DNA of 64,000 nucleotides, taken from contig NC_088320.1 of the NCBI RefSeq assembly GCF_910592395.1, forward strand, positions 3,162,001 to 3,226,000, written 5' to 3'. This stretch comes from Lineus longissimus. Lineage: Eukaryota > Nemertea > Pilidiophora > Heteronemertea > Lineidae. Made by a program: the position numbers and the translations under genes. Shown piece after piece: positions 53,701 to 62,269 of the stretch. The notes beneath the pieces are model-generated. The model made no database searches. It was not told where the DNA came from and saw nothing but the letters and a program-made list of their open reading frames with translations. How positions within the stretch are numbered: position 1 is the first letter of the stretch; every line of letters starts with the position of its first letter.

Positions 53701-54003
53701 CATTGCCAGCTTGATCTGAAAATTTATTTGCTGAGTTCTGAAGAGTTTAACCTAAAACAGGAGACAGAAACATCTAGAATACCATGGCTGTGAAATGAAG
53801 AGTAATATTAACAGAAATGTTTGTACCTTGTAGTTACTGCCACTGATCCAATTCGCCAAGCCTTCAGTGAATCTGTCCATCTCCTCACATTCAATTGATG
53901 AATCGAGGTCGCTGAGGTGGGCAATGAGGTCATCATAAACCTTCATCCTCTTGGTCGTATCGGAAGTCGCAACATTCGGCAGGAACTTATCTAACGTAGC
54001 CAT
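12705..54003 (-). CDS. CLASP1: CLASP, CLIP-associating microtubule plus-end protein, full-length form
   Basis: CLASP binds tubulin, EB1 and CLIPs, promotes microtubule rescue and stabilises plus ends at cortex and kinetochores. Coding exons on the minus strand, 5' to 3': 54003-53827, 49030-48952, 48212-48169, 47857-47801, 47618-47527, 47303-47130, 46555-46485, 33632-33513, 31994-31840, 31605-31460, 31257-31122, 30767-30697, 30570-30433, 30325-30125, 29922-29873, 29012-28872, 28286-28263, 26880-26755, 26092-25883, 25680-25607, 25350-25240, 18587-18484, 18303-18076, 17861-17783, 15414-15271, 15086-14869, 14714-14459, 14352-14295, 14131-13947, 13670-13542, 13414-13277, 13133-12948, 12821-12705. 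All introns are GT-AG and phases agree throughout, giving 1412 residues (human CLASP1 is about 1538). Domains: TOG1 (about 1-207), TOG2 (272-515), serine/basic linker with one SxIP (SAIP, about 698-701), TOG3 (800-1025) and C-terminal CLIP-interaction domain (1162-1395). The short exons 28286-28263 and 14352-14295 are the least certain. Whether this gene corresponds to CLASP1 or CLASP2 is undetermined; most invertebrates have one. Confidence 0.95.
15415..17782 (-). other. CLASP intron 24 with AT/CATA-rich repeats
   Basis: The 3' part (17230-17420) is a degenerate (CATA)n/TGTATGCATACAT satellite-like stretch. It is followed by a 41-bp tandem duplication (17420-17460, 17461-17501). No gene is visible. 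Confidence 0.7.
17420..17501. repeat. 41-bp tandem duplication
   Basis: Two abutting 41-nt units, both starting ATGTAATCTACCGGT, differ at three positions. They sit directly after a CATA-rich microsatellite. Confidence 0.9.
18588..25239 (-). other. Large CLASP intron 21 (6.7 kb)
   Basis: Separates the linker exons from TOG3. It holds a 52-bp tandem duplication (21628-21728) and a GAT microsatellite (23481-23496). No open frame with recognisable protein similarity was found. The exon for the short GGIPHYLRQTE-like segment of vertebrate CLASPs was not located. Confidence 0.6.
21628..21728. repeat. 52-bp tandem duplication
   Basis: Two consecutive units start ACATTTTGTGTTCAAGTATT at 21628 and 21680. 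They differ by a 4-nt indel and a few substitutions near the 3' end. Confidence 0.88.
25240..29922 (-). other. CLASP1: CLASP exons 15-21: basic Ser/Arg linker with EB1-binding SxIP motif
   Basis: Low-complexity, Ser/Arg/Pro-rich linker. RSSSDLDLTTTKK corresponds to the human RSRSDIDVNAAA word, and RPRSRIGVSQSQ to human GRSRAKVVSQSQ. KKRSAIPRSQGASRETSPTR (exon 26092-25883) carries the SxIP motif that binds EB-family proteins. The second SxIP of vertebrate CLASPs (SRIP) is not seen in the assigned exons. The acidic SEDNASETSSICSERSYSS word in exon 25350-25240 matches the human DANSDASSVCSERSYGS segment. These regions are GSK3/CDK targets in vertebrates; that is family knowledge, not visible here. 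Confidence 0.92.
30125..31994 (-). other. CLASP1: CLASP exons 9-14: TOG2 domain
   Basis: Opens with GAGAVDEEFFINQFEEVP, the signature just before TOG2 in CLASPs. Continues through ILSDPSHDWEKRVEQ, a DLRSQIVRD core, KFDHFAETVMPELIKLFPN and the IKKGTGDADADARAFSRKAFWGF stretch, which parallels the human IKKGIHDADSEAR...CYWGF region. Exon 14 then runs into a serine-rich tail (ELSNSSSSNSLNS). Confidence 0.94.
33059..33137 (+). promoter_or_regulatory. Cluster of five TCAAGGTCA-like nuclear-receptor half-sites
   Basis: TCAAGGTCA occurs exactly at 33059-33067, 33075-33083 and 33090-33098, with variants TGAAGGTCA at 33118-33126 and TGAAGGTCG at 33129-33137. The word is the extended half-site of ERR and NR5A/FTZ-F1 receptors. 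It lies in the CLASP intron between exons 33513 and 31994. It may equally be a decayed short tandem repeat; AAGGTCA repeats are common in marine invertebrate genomes. Confidence 0.35.
37243..37651. mobile_element. Inverted-repeat element with repeated CTTACACCAC motifs
   Basis: The left end reads AGCCGCACTTACACCAC and the right end, reversed, AGTATAGCTGCGCTTACACCAC-like. Similar TTACACCA words recur inside at about 37324 and 37470, and inverted at 37602-37615 and 37635-37646. The interior is richer in GC than its surroundings and full of GGCAAT/GCCGA palindromic words. TATA is found next to both ends and may be the target duplication. No transposase is present, so this is non-autonomous. Confidence 0.55.
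38113..38340. repeat. Diverged tandem repeat, about 118-bp period
   Basis: GATGATGAGC begins two units at 38113 and 38231. Both then carry AATAT..GC, ATACCTAG, GATGGCC/TATGGCC and CTACTAAATG words in the same order. Confidence 0.5.
41471..42291 (-). other. Unidentified coding-like block nested in a CLASP intron
   Basis: Three stretches on the minus strand look protein-coding but match no family I know. (a) 42291-42063 is open. (b) 42017 to about 41860 follows a good acceptor (pyrimidine tract then CCGTAG) and reads SDCSDFRYLVCSTSYLAVTN onward. (c) 41802-41471 reads through PVSHVAYHANRRLPCGRSDS and SWVYISWNGDHMPQDEINN to a TGA at 41473-41471. The stop overlaps an AATAAA (41471-41466), as a compact gene end would. 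Pieces (b) and (c) join in frame across a possible 55-nt intron with a weak donor. It could be a small nested gene, alternative 3' exons of the transcript starting at 42876, or a decayed transposon gene. Confidence 0.3.
42732..42876 (-). CDS. Alternative first coding exon of a short CLASP isoform lacking TOG1
   Basis: A 48-codon open exon starts at ATG 42876-42874 (MTDVLTDDEVFSDSERPSFG) and ends at a good donor, AAG|GTGAGA, at 42732 in phase 1. The preceding in-frame codon stretch carries a stop (TGA 42885-42883) and there is no AG acceptor between that stop and the ATG. It therefore looks like a first exon, not an internal one. Its phase equals that of exon 7 (46485), so it can splice straight into 33632 and would give about 1229 residues starting near TOG2. 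Vertebrate CLASP2 beta/gamma arise the same way from internal promoters with unrelated short N-termini. The alternative is that it belongs to an unknown nested gene (see 41471-42291). Confidence 0.55.
45573..46053. repeat. Local direct duplication of about 150 bp, one copy split by a MITE
   Basis: Copy 1 is 45573-45686 plus 45862-45888 and copy 2 is 45894-46053. Both run from GCACT(G/T)GATGGTGTTGC through TTTTGTTACATTTA to ATGCAAATGNATACATG. They differ by a 6-nt and a ~23-nt indel and a few substitutions. Copy 1 is interrupted by the 172-bp foldback element; copy 2 is not. Confidence 0.85.
45687..45858. mobile_element. 172-bp foldback MITE with TAA target duplication (PIF/Harbinger-like)
   Basis: Terminal inverted repeats start GGCCGAAGT(T/G)ACATAGACC and stay alike for more than 30 bp, then with some mismatches almost to the centre, where GTGAATGCACG faces CGTGCATTCAC. 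The whole element can fold into one long hairpin. TAA flanks both ends (45684-45686, 45859-45861). A 3-bp TWA duplication with GGCC-starting ends is typical of PIF/Harbinger. There is no coding capacity. Confidence 0.8.
51545..51664 (+). mobile_element. 120-bp MITE with 35-bp terminal inverted repeats
   Basis: Arms 51545-51579 and 51630-51664 are inverted copies that differ at one of 35 positions; the left one starts TGGGTGATATGAATAAAGAC. The 50-bp centre contains TTTTGTACAG, also found in the copy at 10419-10540. The target duplication is not obvious. There is no coding capacity. Confidence 0.8.
51720..51734. repeat. G15 homopolymer
   Basis: An uninterrupted run of 15 G just after the 120-bp MITE. 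Its length is likely to be unstable or uncertain in assembly. Confidence 0.95.
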
Positions 54004-55242
54004 CTTAGAATAGATTGAAATATAAATGCTTTGAGTGTTACACTTTGGTTGACAGTAATCCCAGTATTGGAACAATATCCACAGAAATGCAATGCAAAAT
54101 GACTTCTAAGTTTGATTGAACACTAATTTGAGATGTATCCACAATGAACAGACTTCAGCACTAAGTCGAGCAGGGTAAAAATGCAGATTGTATCCAATGA
54201 AGCCGCTTGTCTGATGTGAGAACCTTCTCTAGTGAGCACATGGCATCACCACAACGTCATTCTGGTGAGACATCCTTGATGACAGTACATATATCTGGAA
54301 AGAGAAAAAAATATAACACTTACAGTATTTAGAGAAAATAAAGAACTCAACCAAATGTCTCATGAAATGATGTTCGAAAGGATATTATAGCGGGTGGTGT
54401 ACATTTCTATGAACCTGAACAGAGGATGGCCTTCCTTTACATGTCACATATCGCAGTGCACCGTGCCATCATCATATCTGGGACCGAGTTCTGAAGTGTA
54501 GTATTGAAACCATCTTAATGCTGATCAATAATATCAGAAATACCAAAAATATTAAACGAATCATGAAAAATAGCCTAGCCCCAATGCCATGGGCAATTCA
54601 CCATTATTGTTCACGCTTGTGCATTTTTTGGTCCGGACAGTGCAGTGTAGTCAAGCAGCTGATATATTCTGTCAGCCAATATGAGTAAGTATGTTAGTGT
54701 TTCAGGCCTTTAGGAGAAGAAACCAGCAACATGGTCCCGGTGCCACTGAAAGAGTGGTTGAGTGCAAGCTCAATAATGTCAATGCATCCGACATGTACAT
54801 TTTGACTATTGACTGTTCACTGTACATTTTTGAAGAGTATAACTGCACAAAAATACAGCAATCAAGCGGATAGACGGGTAAGATAGCATTGAAGAAATGA
54901 ATAATGACATAAGAAGGAACACTTGGACAAGGAGTAAATATATTTATTTTCTTTCCATGAGATTTGAGCGTCATAAAACCACACCTATGGTCCACAGAAA
55001 AGCACTTTTCATCCACATAATTTCAAATTCATGACGTCAAGTCGGAACTATTCGGAGATTTCCGGAATGATTTCCGAAGTGGAAAAACTCTCGAACACAA
55101 CTAAAAATGATTATCTGAGGACTTCAAACCAAGTATTCTGTGACTAATGATCATCGCTAATATCTAAAAAAAACTATTACCTCATGCAACTCTGCGTTTC
55201 AGGCCTACTTCTATAACTGTAAAATTCCCGCCAAGTTGCTTG

Positions 55243-55306
55243 TCGCGAGGTTCTGACTTTTGAACATCTGGTCTACATGCCCCGTTTTCCCGATAGTGGC
55301 GCTACT
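55243..55306 (-). promoter_or_regulatory. CLASP-side copy of the shared start-region block
   Basis: On the minus strand: a 23-nt segment (55306-55284) containing GCGCCACTATCGGGAAAAC, then a 21-nt segment (55269-55249) starting AGATGTTCAAAAGTCA, then TCGCGA (55248-55243). The same three words in the same order lie at 56065-56126 in front of PA2G4. Confidence 0.6.
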
Positions 55307-55490
55307 ATCTAATCGTCCTTGCCAATGTAGCCTCGATCCGCTACGCTGTACATCGAGGCTTCGTCCCTTTTGGGGATGACGTATTGGTCTATTTTCCACG
55401 AGCATGAATATGTTTATCTGCTATGAGACTTGTCTTTCGATACTGCCTCATGTGTATGGTCTTCCTCCAGTATGCGAACGGCGTTACTTG

Positions 55491-55633
55491 AAGCATGGAG
55501 GTATTATTAATAATACCTCCATGCTTGAAGCATCATTTTACAGAAATATCTATTGATATTGGCAAGTTCTACTACACAGTATAAAATGCAAACAAAACTA
55601 TACAAGCATGGAGGTATTATTAAGACCTCCATG
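55491..55633. repeat. 36-bp perfect palindrome plus imperfect sister
   Basis: 55491-55526 is a perfect palindrome; its first 18 bases read AAGCATGGAGGTATTATT. The direct word CTTGAAGCAT overlaps both edges (55487-55496, 55524-55533). A second, imperfect palindrome with arms CATGGAGGT/ACCTCCATG is at 55607-55633. They look like joined ends of a MITE family left after deletion or excision. Confidence 0.75.
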
Positions 55634-56064
55634 ATACAAGCAATTGAATGGGTTCAAATGACACAAGTAGAATAGCCATCCCTGTTTTGCATACAGTAGT
55701 CGAAATTTATCATTTCGTGCAATGTGTTTTTTCAAGACTGATTGTTTTCAACGCACTTCACTAGACAATGTGGTGCTTTCTTCAGATTTATCGGATTCTG
55801 ATTGGCTGAGAACCTGTGTACTAATGTAGACTGTAGGCTACTGCCCGAAAGCAAGGGGCCCGAAAGGTTCAGGAAAAAAATTAGCGACGGGTGTGACAGC
55901 GGATATAGTCCCCCTGGAGTCATAGTCCGGTAGCATTGTATTTGACCAATTAAGCAGCATGATCTATTGTACCACTAACCCTAACCAAAACATTTAGCAA
56001 TGCGGGCTATTGTTACACGGACTATCAACCCTAGGACTACTATCCCTTGCACACCAGTCATAAC

Positions 56065-56126
56065 AGTGGCGCCTCTATCGGGAAAACCTGGTACATAGAT
56101 GTTAAAAAGTCATAACCGTTTCGCGA
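56065..56126 (+). promoter_or_regulatory. PA2G4-side copy of the shared start-region block
   Basis: A 23-nt segment (56065-56087) matches 21 of 23 bases, and a 21-nt segment (56097-56117) 19 of 21, with the CLASP-side block in inverted orientation. TCGCGA follows at 56121-56126. The PA2G4 ATG comes 20 nt later, so this is core promoter or 5' UTR. Confidence 0.6.
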
Positions 56127-56146
56127 GAGTACACGTGAATTCCAAA

Positions 56147-59100
56147 ATGGCGGATAAAGAAGAAACCGAAAAAACGATCGCCGAAGACATCGTTGTCACA
56201 AAATATAAGCTTGCTGGTCGCATTGTAAATGGTATGAAAATGTTGCGACTACATGAAAGAAACATCAGGGAAATTTTCGTTTCAGTCCCTTATGTAATGT
56301 TGGAAAAATTCAACTTCCAAAGTCGTAACATGTGTTCAGTCTGTTTGGCGATCATCATATGTGCACTGCATGCATGCATGCATGCATGTGTGCAGTGAAT
56401 TGTGTGTGTGCACATGCACACTGCATATAACATTGCATGCAGACATTGGGCCATGTCATTTGGTGATTGCAGTTGATTGTGCAACTCGCTCATTTATTGA
56501 AAGATCGCACTGTAAGTGTAGTCAGTGTTGAGTGTACTGTAGTAAGTAGGCTCACTCCACTCTTGATCCAGGTCCCTGGCATGCTAGCCCTAGTTGCCTA
56601 TCAATCGTGCTATTTGAATTTTAATTTGGTGAAATGTTTGTTTTTTATTTTCTCTCAATCTTGAATTCAGTTGAGTTACTGAGTTAGGGGCCTATCCCAT
56701 GAGCTCGAAATACCTGCATGGACGTTAGTAACTAGACCTAGTGTTAGTGTACTGATGACCGTGCAAGTGATGTACAGGTAAGTGATTTGTTGATATTAAT
56801 GACAATACTGTAATAAGAATGACTCAATGTTAATGCTATTTTGTGTTTCAGGGGTCCTGTTGGCTGTGATTGAGAAGTGTGTTGCTGGTGCCAAGGTCAT
56901 TGAAATCTGTGAATATGGAGACAAACTTCTTCTTGAGGAGACTGGCAAGGAATTCAAAGCTAAAAAAGATATGAAAAAAGGTAAAAAGAAGTGAATTATG
57001 AAACAAATTAGTGGAATAAAAATGTATTTTGGCAAATTTTACTTCGTTGTACTTTATTCTTGTTATGTTATACCTGTTTGAAATATTACCACATTGTTTT
57101 CTTCCAGGCATCGCCTTCCCTGTCTGTATTTCCGTAAACAACTGCATCTGCCATTTCACACCTATTCCGTCAGAGCCTGACAGTAACACCACACTAGCTG
57201 ATGGAGATCTTGTCAAGATGTAAGTATTGATTATGAAACCTCACATAAAAAACAAAGTGCAGTTTCTGATGCATTTGATAATGTGTTGACGAAATATGGG
57301 TAAAAAAATACCGGGCAAGGGTCATTTTGGGGGTAAAAGGTGCACAAGGATCTTCCCTGGACCCTCCATGCCTTGACTATAAGGCACTAAAAAGGGCCCT
57401 CTAGCTTGGTAAATGTGCCAGTGATAACAAATCTAATGAGCCTCATAACCATTAATTAATAACTTTCTCTATCGGGATTTCCTTGTTTATTTTTCAGTGA
57501 CTTGGGTGCACACATCGATGGCTTCCCTGCCTTGGTTGCCCACACACTTGTGATTGGAGCAACAAAGGTGAGTTGGGTTTTGGATTGCACTGCATGTACT
57601 TACCTGTTTTCCGAGTTTGTTCGCATGACATGCTAACTTTGAATACGCATTCAGTGTTGCAATTCTTCCTTTTCTTTCAATGTTTCAGGAAAATAAAGTG
57701 ACAGGTCGTAAAGCAGATGTCATTGTCGCCGCACATAAAGCTTCAGAGGCTGCACTTCGATTAGTTAAACCTGGCATTGAGGTGAGGAGAAACACTTCGT
57801 CTCAAAGTGAACTATTGTAAATCCTGCAATGTTTGTGTACCTCTTGTACTCGCGTGTAAACCTAAAGTAACGAAAAAAAAATCTATATAATAATTTCTGT
57901 TACAGAGTTGTCAGAATGCTAAGTTTAAGGTATGGTACGCCAAAGATTAACATTCACAAACGACAAAATTAGGTATGTGTAGAACTGAGGTCTAAAAAGT
58001 TCTGTGTGAGTGGGCGGGGTCTGTAGATGGTTATACATTCCCTTGTTGTGTTTGTTTCTTAGAGTTATCCAAGTAAGTTCTATATCATCCATGCTTTTCA
58101 CTACAGAATATGACGGTAACTGATACTATCCAGAAAGTAGCCGATGAATTCGAATGTAAACCAATCGCCGGGATGCTCTCCTATCAACTTCAGCAGCACC
58201 GGATCGATGGCGAGAAATCAATTATCCAAAATCCAGATGAGCTGCAGCGAAAGGATCTGGAAAAAGTTGAATTTGAGCAGCATGAGGTTTATGGTGTCGA
58301 TATTCTAATAAGTACTGGAGACGGAAAGGTGCGTAGTATGTTTTCAGTAAACAGCTGATGGAACAAGAGTCTTTCCTGTCATTGTGTTGCAGGTTCTTGA
58401 ATAAAACCGGCTGCTGCAGCACAATTTCACCATGTAAAATATTTGTGATCCTACTGATACAGAAATCCAGAACAATTTGAAGTGATCATGACCAACACTT
58501 TCTTTATTTTCAAGGGTAAAGATATAGGCACTAGGACAACTGTTCACAAGAAAAAGGTAGAAGAGTCGTACAGTCTAAAATTGAAATCGGCTAGGCGTAA
58601 GTTTTGGTCTTATTTTCCTGTCCGCCTTAACAAATGAAGGGTCTTTTGTAATATTGTGATTGATGAGTGCGCAGACCATGAAACTATGTGTATTTAGTGT
58701 AATCATTACCAAGAGGCCTGGCAAGGATACTACTAGTGTGTCTGGATGTTTTCAAGATGATTATGTGTCTTTTCACTTACCTTTCAGATTTTTTTAGTGA
58801 AGCCACAAAGAAATTTGGAGTTATGCCTTTCACAATAAGGTGAGTTCTTACTTTTAAATCGGTCTCAAAATTTTCCCCTGCGGCCTTTGGTTTACTATTT
58901 GCTTGTAGATTGATTATAACGCCCTTTGTATTGGTTTTACTGATGATCAATGTATCTTAAACTTCTTTAAAATTCACTTACAGGGGTGCTGGCGACGATG
59001 AGAAGAAGACAAAGATGGGCTTGAAGGAATGTGTAACCCATGGTCTCTTTGAGGAATTCAGGGTTCTGTGGGAAAAAGAAGGTAAAAGGCTGTTTATGAT

Positions 59101-59821
59101 ACTTGTACTTATTGCATTGCACTTGATGTTGCGAATAGATTTCGGATGCAAAATTAAGGCATGAAACAACCAAGGATCCTTTGTACAGAAGTTGCCCGAT
59201 ATCGAATTTGGCTGTTTCTGCTGTAGAACCATTGTAAAAATCTGTTTCAAAGGAATGCATCATTGACTATGTCATTCTCACCTCTGAAATAAATTCCCCA
59301 TTTCAGGTGACTATGTTGCGCAGTTCAAGTTTACTGTACTGCTCATGCCTAAAGGGCCAATGAAAATCACAGGGGGACCATTTGACCTGGAGCTTTATGA
59401 ATCGGAGCATAGTATTAAAGATCCTGAATTAAAGGTAGGTTGGTGCACATTAAAACGGGCTTGTTTGAGTCATTAGGATCAGATCCTATTTTGTTGTGTT
59501 TTGGGGATGTTACGGTATATGAATCGCCTGTGCTTGGCTCTACGTTCCTCAAAATGAATAAGTCATTGGGTTGCTTCTTTTGTTTTGTCTTTTCCTTTCA
59601 AAGATAAGCCAATACCTTCACCCACTGTATCCATGGTAAAGGTAGAAAGTGGTTCCGCTCTTGCTTACCCACAACAACCTCCTGTACGATTCAACTTATG
59701 ATTTCAGACCCTGCTTGCTTCATCTGCCAACCCCAAAAACGCCAAAAAGAAGAAGAAGAAGGCAGAAAAGGAGATGACATCTGGCATGAGTACAGAAACC
59801 ACCGCCTCAGCTGAGACATAG
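56147..59821 (+). CDS. PA2G4: PA2G4/EBP1, proliferation-associated protein 2G4
   Basis: PA2G4 has a methionine aminopeptidase-like (pita-bread) fold without catalysis. It binds ErbB3, structured RNA and the ribosome tunnel exit, and acts in ribosome biogenesis and growth control. Coding exons: 56147-56231, 56852-56980, 57108-57219, 57498-57567, 57689-57781, 58107-58328, 58515-58596, 58788-58839, 58984-59081, 59307-59434, 59708-59821. The product is 394 residues, the same length as human PA2G4, with all phases matching. Hallmarks: [15 protein letters not shown] (N-terminus), SVNNCICHF, a [20 protein letters not shown] helix, [29 protein letters not shown], and a Lys-rich tail ([13 protein letters not shown]) corresponding to the vertebrate nucleolar/RNA-binding tail. 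The ATG at 56147 was chosen over an in-frame ATG 48 nt upstream because its context is better (AAAATGG) and it fits the family N-terminus. The pseudo-active site was not examined residue by residue. Confidence 0.96.
56367..56388. repeat. (TGCA)n microsatellite
   Basis: Five and a half TGCA units in PA2G4 intron 1, flanked by further GTGCA/TGTG words. Confidence 0.9.
57906..57929 (+). other. PA2G4: Candidate 24-nt cassette microexon of PA2G4
   Basis: Inside the intron between exons 57781 and 58107, TTCTGTTACAG is followed by 24 nt without a stop and then GTATGG. Both flanking exons meet in phase 0, so inclusion would add eight residues (SCQNAKFK) without a frameshift, close to the point where the human protein reads KPGNQNTQVTEAW. 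No transcript evidence is available. Confidence 0.3.
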
Positions 59822-60282
59822 ATCTTATTGCGTAGTTTGAACACCGGGGGAAGAGAGGTTGAAAGGTTTGGAAGAATTCGGTGAACGTCACCCTTGTGAT
59901 AGTTACGAGCCTGTGTGGATTTTTCTCTGTGGTACTGTGGGTAGAAAGGCAAGGTAAAATCAAAATGGGACATATTGGATATGAACACTTCCTTGATGTG
60001 CTAATAAATGACAGATTCTGGATTGGTAATTGAATGAACTGTTTGGGAGAGAACACTTTGCGGTATGGCATTGAGACGCCTCTTTTACCAGAACAAAATG
60101 TGGTGGAGGTGGCAAAATATTTTCAAAGGCAATGCTGTTTTATCAAAGAGTAATGTGTAGCTCGATTGATGAGTTTGGCCAGTTTGAACAGGAGCTTCCT
60201 CGGAATTAATTAAGCCAGAGAAGGTTTTAATTAATTGCATACCAACTTGCATTTGACACCATGTATGTGCTACTATTCTTTA

Positions 60283-60288
60283 AATAAA
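60283..60288 (+). terminator. PA2G4: PA2G4 polyadenylation signal, proximal
   Basis: Canonical AATAAA 462 nt after the PA2G4 stop codon. Confidence 0.6.
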
Positions 60289-60896
60289 ACCTGGTCGACT
60301 CTCAATATAGGAAATGAGGATGAGGTTGAAAAGTATTTAGAGATGTGTTTTTGTATTAAGTAGAGATACCTGAATGAATTTATACCTGTGGTTATGGATG
60401 AAATTATTTCATAAATTGTGTTTTGTATCTGCATTGAACAGGAAGATTTGTTTCGTTATAATGTTCTCGAGCCATAACAGTTGACTTGTTGACAGTTTCT
60501 TCACCATCAACCATCTCACAACTCTTGGAAAAATATTTTTAGGATGAAAGCTTTTGAGGTGTCTCTTGATATTTCCTTTGCCTTTTACTTGAATTAGAGG
60601 ATTGCTTCAAATACCAACAGAATCCAAAAGATGTTTCGTGCACATTTGAATAACAGAACTACAAATACAATGTAATCACAAGAGTTAATTTCAAAGTGAG
60701 CGATCTCAAAAGATGATTCCCCATGACTACAAAACTTTAAAAAAGACTTCTCAGTTGCATTTCCCAGCAAAAAATATTGTTATGGCCTTGGAACATAAGG
60801 TAATTGTGTCGTCTGTTAAGCTTGGGTAGGTTATGGAAGAAGTTTCAATCTGTATGTGCTTCTGAGAAGATTCTTTTGTACAGTGAGTCTCTTGGC

Positions 60897-60902
60897 AATA
60901 AA
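60897..60902 (+). terminator. PA2G4: PA2G4 polyadenylation signal, distal
   Basis: A second canonical AATAAA about 1.08 kb after the stop, followed within 25 nt by a GT/T-rich stretch. Alternative 3' ends are possible. Confidence 0.4.
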
Positions 60903-62269
60903 CTCATGGGAAAATAATATTGGTTTCTCTTGATAATCTTCCCTCCCTGCTGTCCCATTTGGAACAAAACTCAAATGACCTGGAATTGCATCATTCTATC
61001 AAGGGGCATTTGCTACCTCTGTGACAATCATGTCAGTTACTGACAGAGTTAATGGAAATTGCCATCCCAGGATCAGACTGGATGCCAATGGAATAGGACT
61101 TATAAAAAGAGGAGGACCACCATCTCATTTAGTAACCATGATACATGTTCATGTATTGTGAACCCTAATTGACAGCAGCATCTCAAATCCCCCTGTGGAT
61201 GATAAACCAGTCCCCATTTATTGTCCTATTGTTTTCAAGACTTGTTTCATGATTGAAGACTTGTGACACCCGCCCCTTTTGGCATCTTCTCCGATTGAAG
61301 ACCCAATGTCTCCAGGATCTAAGACTTTTTATCCGATTGAATACGAGTTCTCAATTTGATGCTGATGTGATACCCATTCATTTATTTGGAATCTCCTCCG
61401 ATTCAAGACCAAATGAGACACTACCGTTTTCACCAACACAATTTAGCGACTGCGAGCGAGAGATGTCAACCTTGTTTGACCAGGCCAACATCTAGAATTG
61501 GATGGGCCCATAACAGCAGCTCAGATTTCGAAGTAGTAACCTGGTGATCTGATAAAATTCCCTTCCAATTGCCAACTGCTTCAAACTCAATCTGGTATAA
61601 AAGAACAAAAGCTTTCTTTTAATATACTACAGTTTATTTATCGAAAACTAACAACATAAAAATAGAACCCCATCGGCGGAACCCCAAACTGTCCTCTCGA
61701 TCGTATCCGTACCACGCCACTAGACTGTCTTACAGCGCTCACAGACTCGTCTCCAGTATCGACCACCGGACCTTAGACAACCAATAGGCCTACATGTATG
61801 TCTAAAAACAATATTCAGTTAATGGAATTACACTTCGGTCATAGGTGTTTGCTTAATATTGCCCTACTGCCTTTTTCATGAATCAATTTCGAGCATTATG
61901 TTTACATACAACGTAGTTATTATGACACGATATATAATGACTCTAAAATGCCAAATAGGGGCCTAGGCCTACTTGCAACTATTACGTCCATCATCACTGA
62001 AATATCAGTGTAATAATTGCTCGCTATAAGCTAGGTGATTGCGCCCCTAGGCTAAACCAACTAACAGCTCGACTGCCCCGGAGCTCAAACTTTAATGTGA
62101 GTTAGTTGTAATCTTACTCTCTACATACCAAAGTGATTTATCTAGGAATACCGTTGAACTTCACTGAAAACTAATGATGTGTTGATGAGTTCAATGAATC
62201 CTTCAATTCCTTTGACTTGTGGTTTTCTTCTTGGCGAACTGACGACGTCCGACAATGACCCTTCCATGT

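Larger units (their letters stand above)
49031..53826 (-). other. CLASP intron 1 (4.8 kb)
   Basis: Contains the 120-bp MITE at 51545-51664, a 15-base G run (51720-51734) and a short ATAAAGACTAGCAAAT word at 53165-53180 matching the MITE arm. No gene is recognised. Confidence 0.7.
46485..54003 (-). other. CLASP1: CLASP exons 1-7: TOG1 domain
   Basis: The ATG at 54003-54001 starts MATLDKFLP. Hallmarks are GLANWISGSNYK at the end of exon 1, VLPAIVDRFGDSK in exon 3, and VIYRHVGERVRSDLAKK in exon 6, which matches the last TOG1 HEAT repeat of vertebrate CLASPs nearly word for word. Exon 7 (46555-46485) ends in phase 1, which fits the next CLASP exon at 33632. Introns are up to 4.8 kb. TOG1 is absent from the predicted short isoform. 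Confidence 0.93.
54004..56146. promoter_or_regulatory. Divergent promoter region between CLASP and PA2G4
   Basis: The two start codons lie 2.1 kb apart, head to head. CLASP probably has a non-coding first exon ending at a donor GAG|GTAATA (55181) and an acceptor directly before its ATG (TTCTAAG, 54010-54004); this is inferred from splice words only. PA2G4 probably starts transcription just upstream of 56147. Two inverted matching blocks lie at the two presumed starts. The centre holds palindromes at 55491-55526 and 55607-55633. Confidence 0.55.

Noticed and set aside
54702-55016. 104-codon minus-strand frame upstream of the CLASP start
   Set aside because: Does not connect to the CLASP frame and lacks family similarity; the CLASP N-terminus is already complete at 54003.
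57470-57482. TCTATCGGGATTTCC as a third copy of the CLASP/PA2G4 start-region block
   Set aside because: Only nine to ten bases match and the following words are absent.
59691-60071. 126-codon minus-strand open frame over the end of PA2G4
   Set aside because: Shadow of the Lys-rich last PA2G4 exon and its 3' UTR.
61253-61495. 80-codon plus-strand open frame
   Set aside because: Lies over a degenerate TCCGATTGAAGACC repeat, no family recognised.
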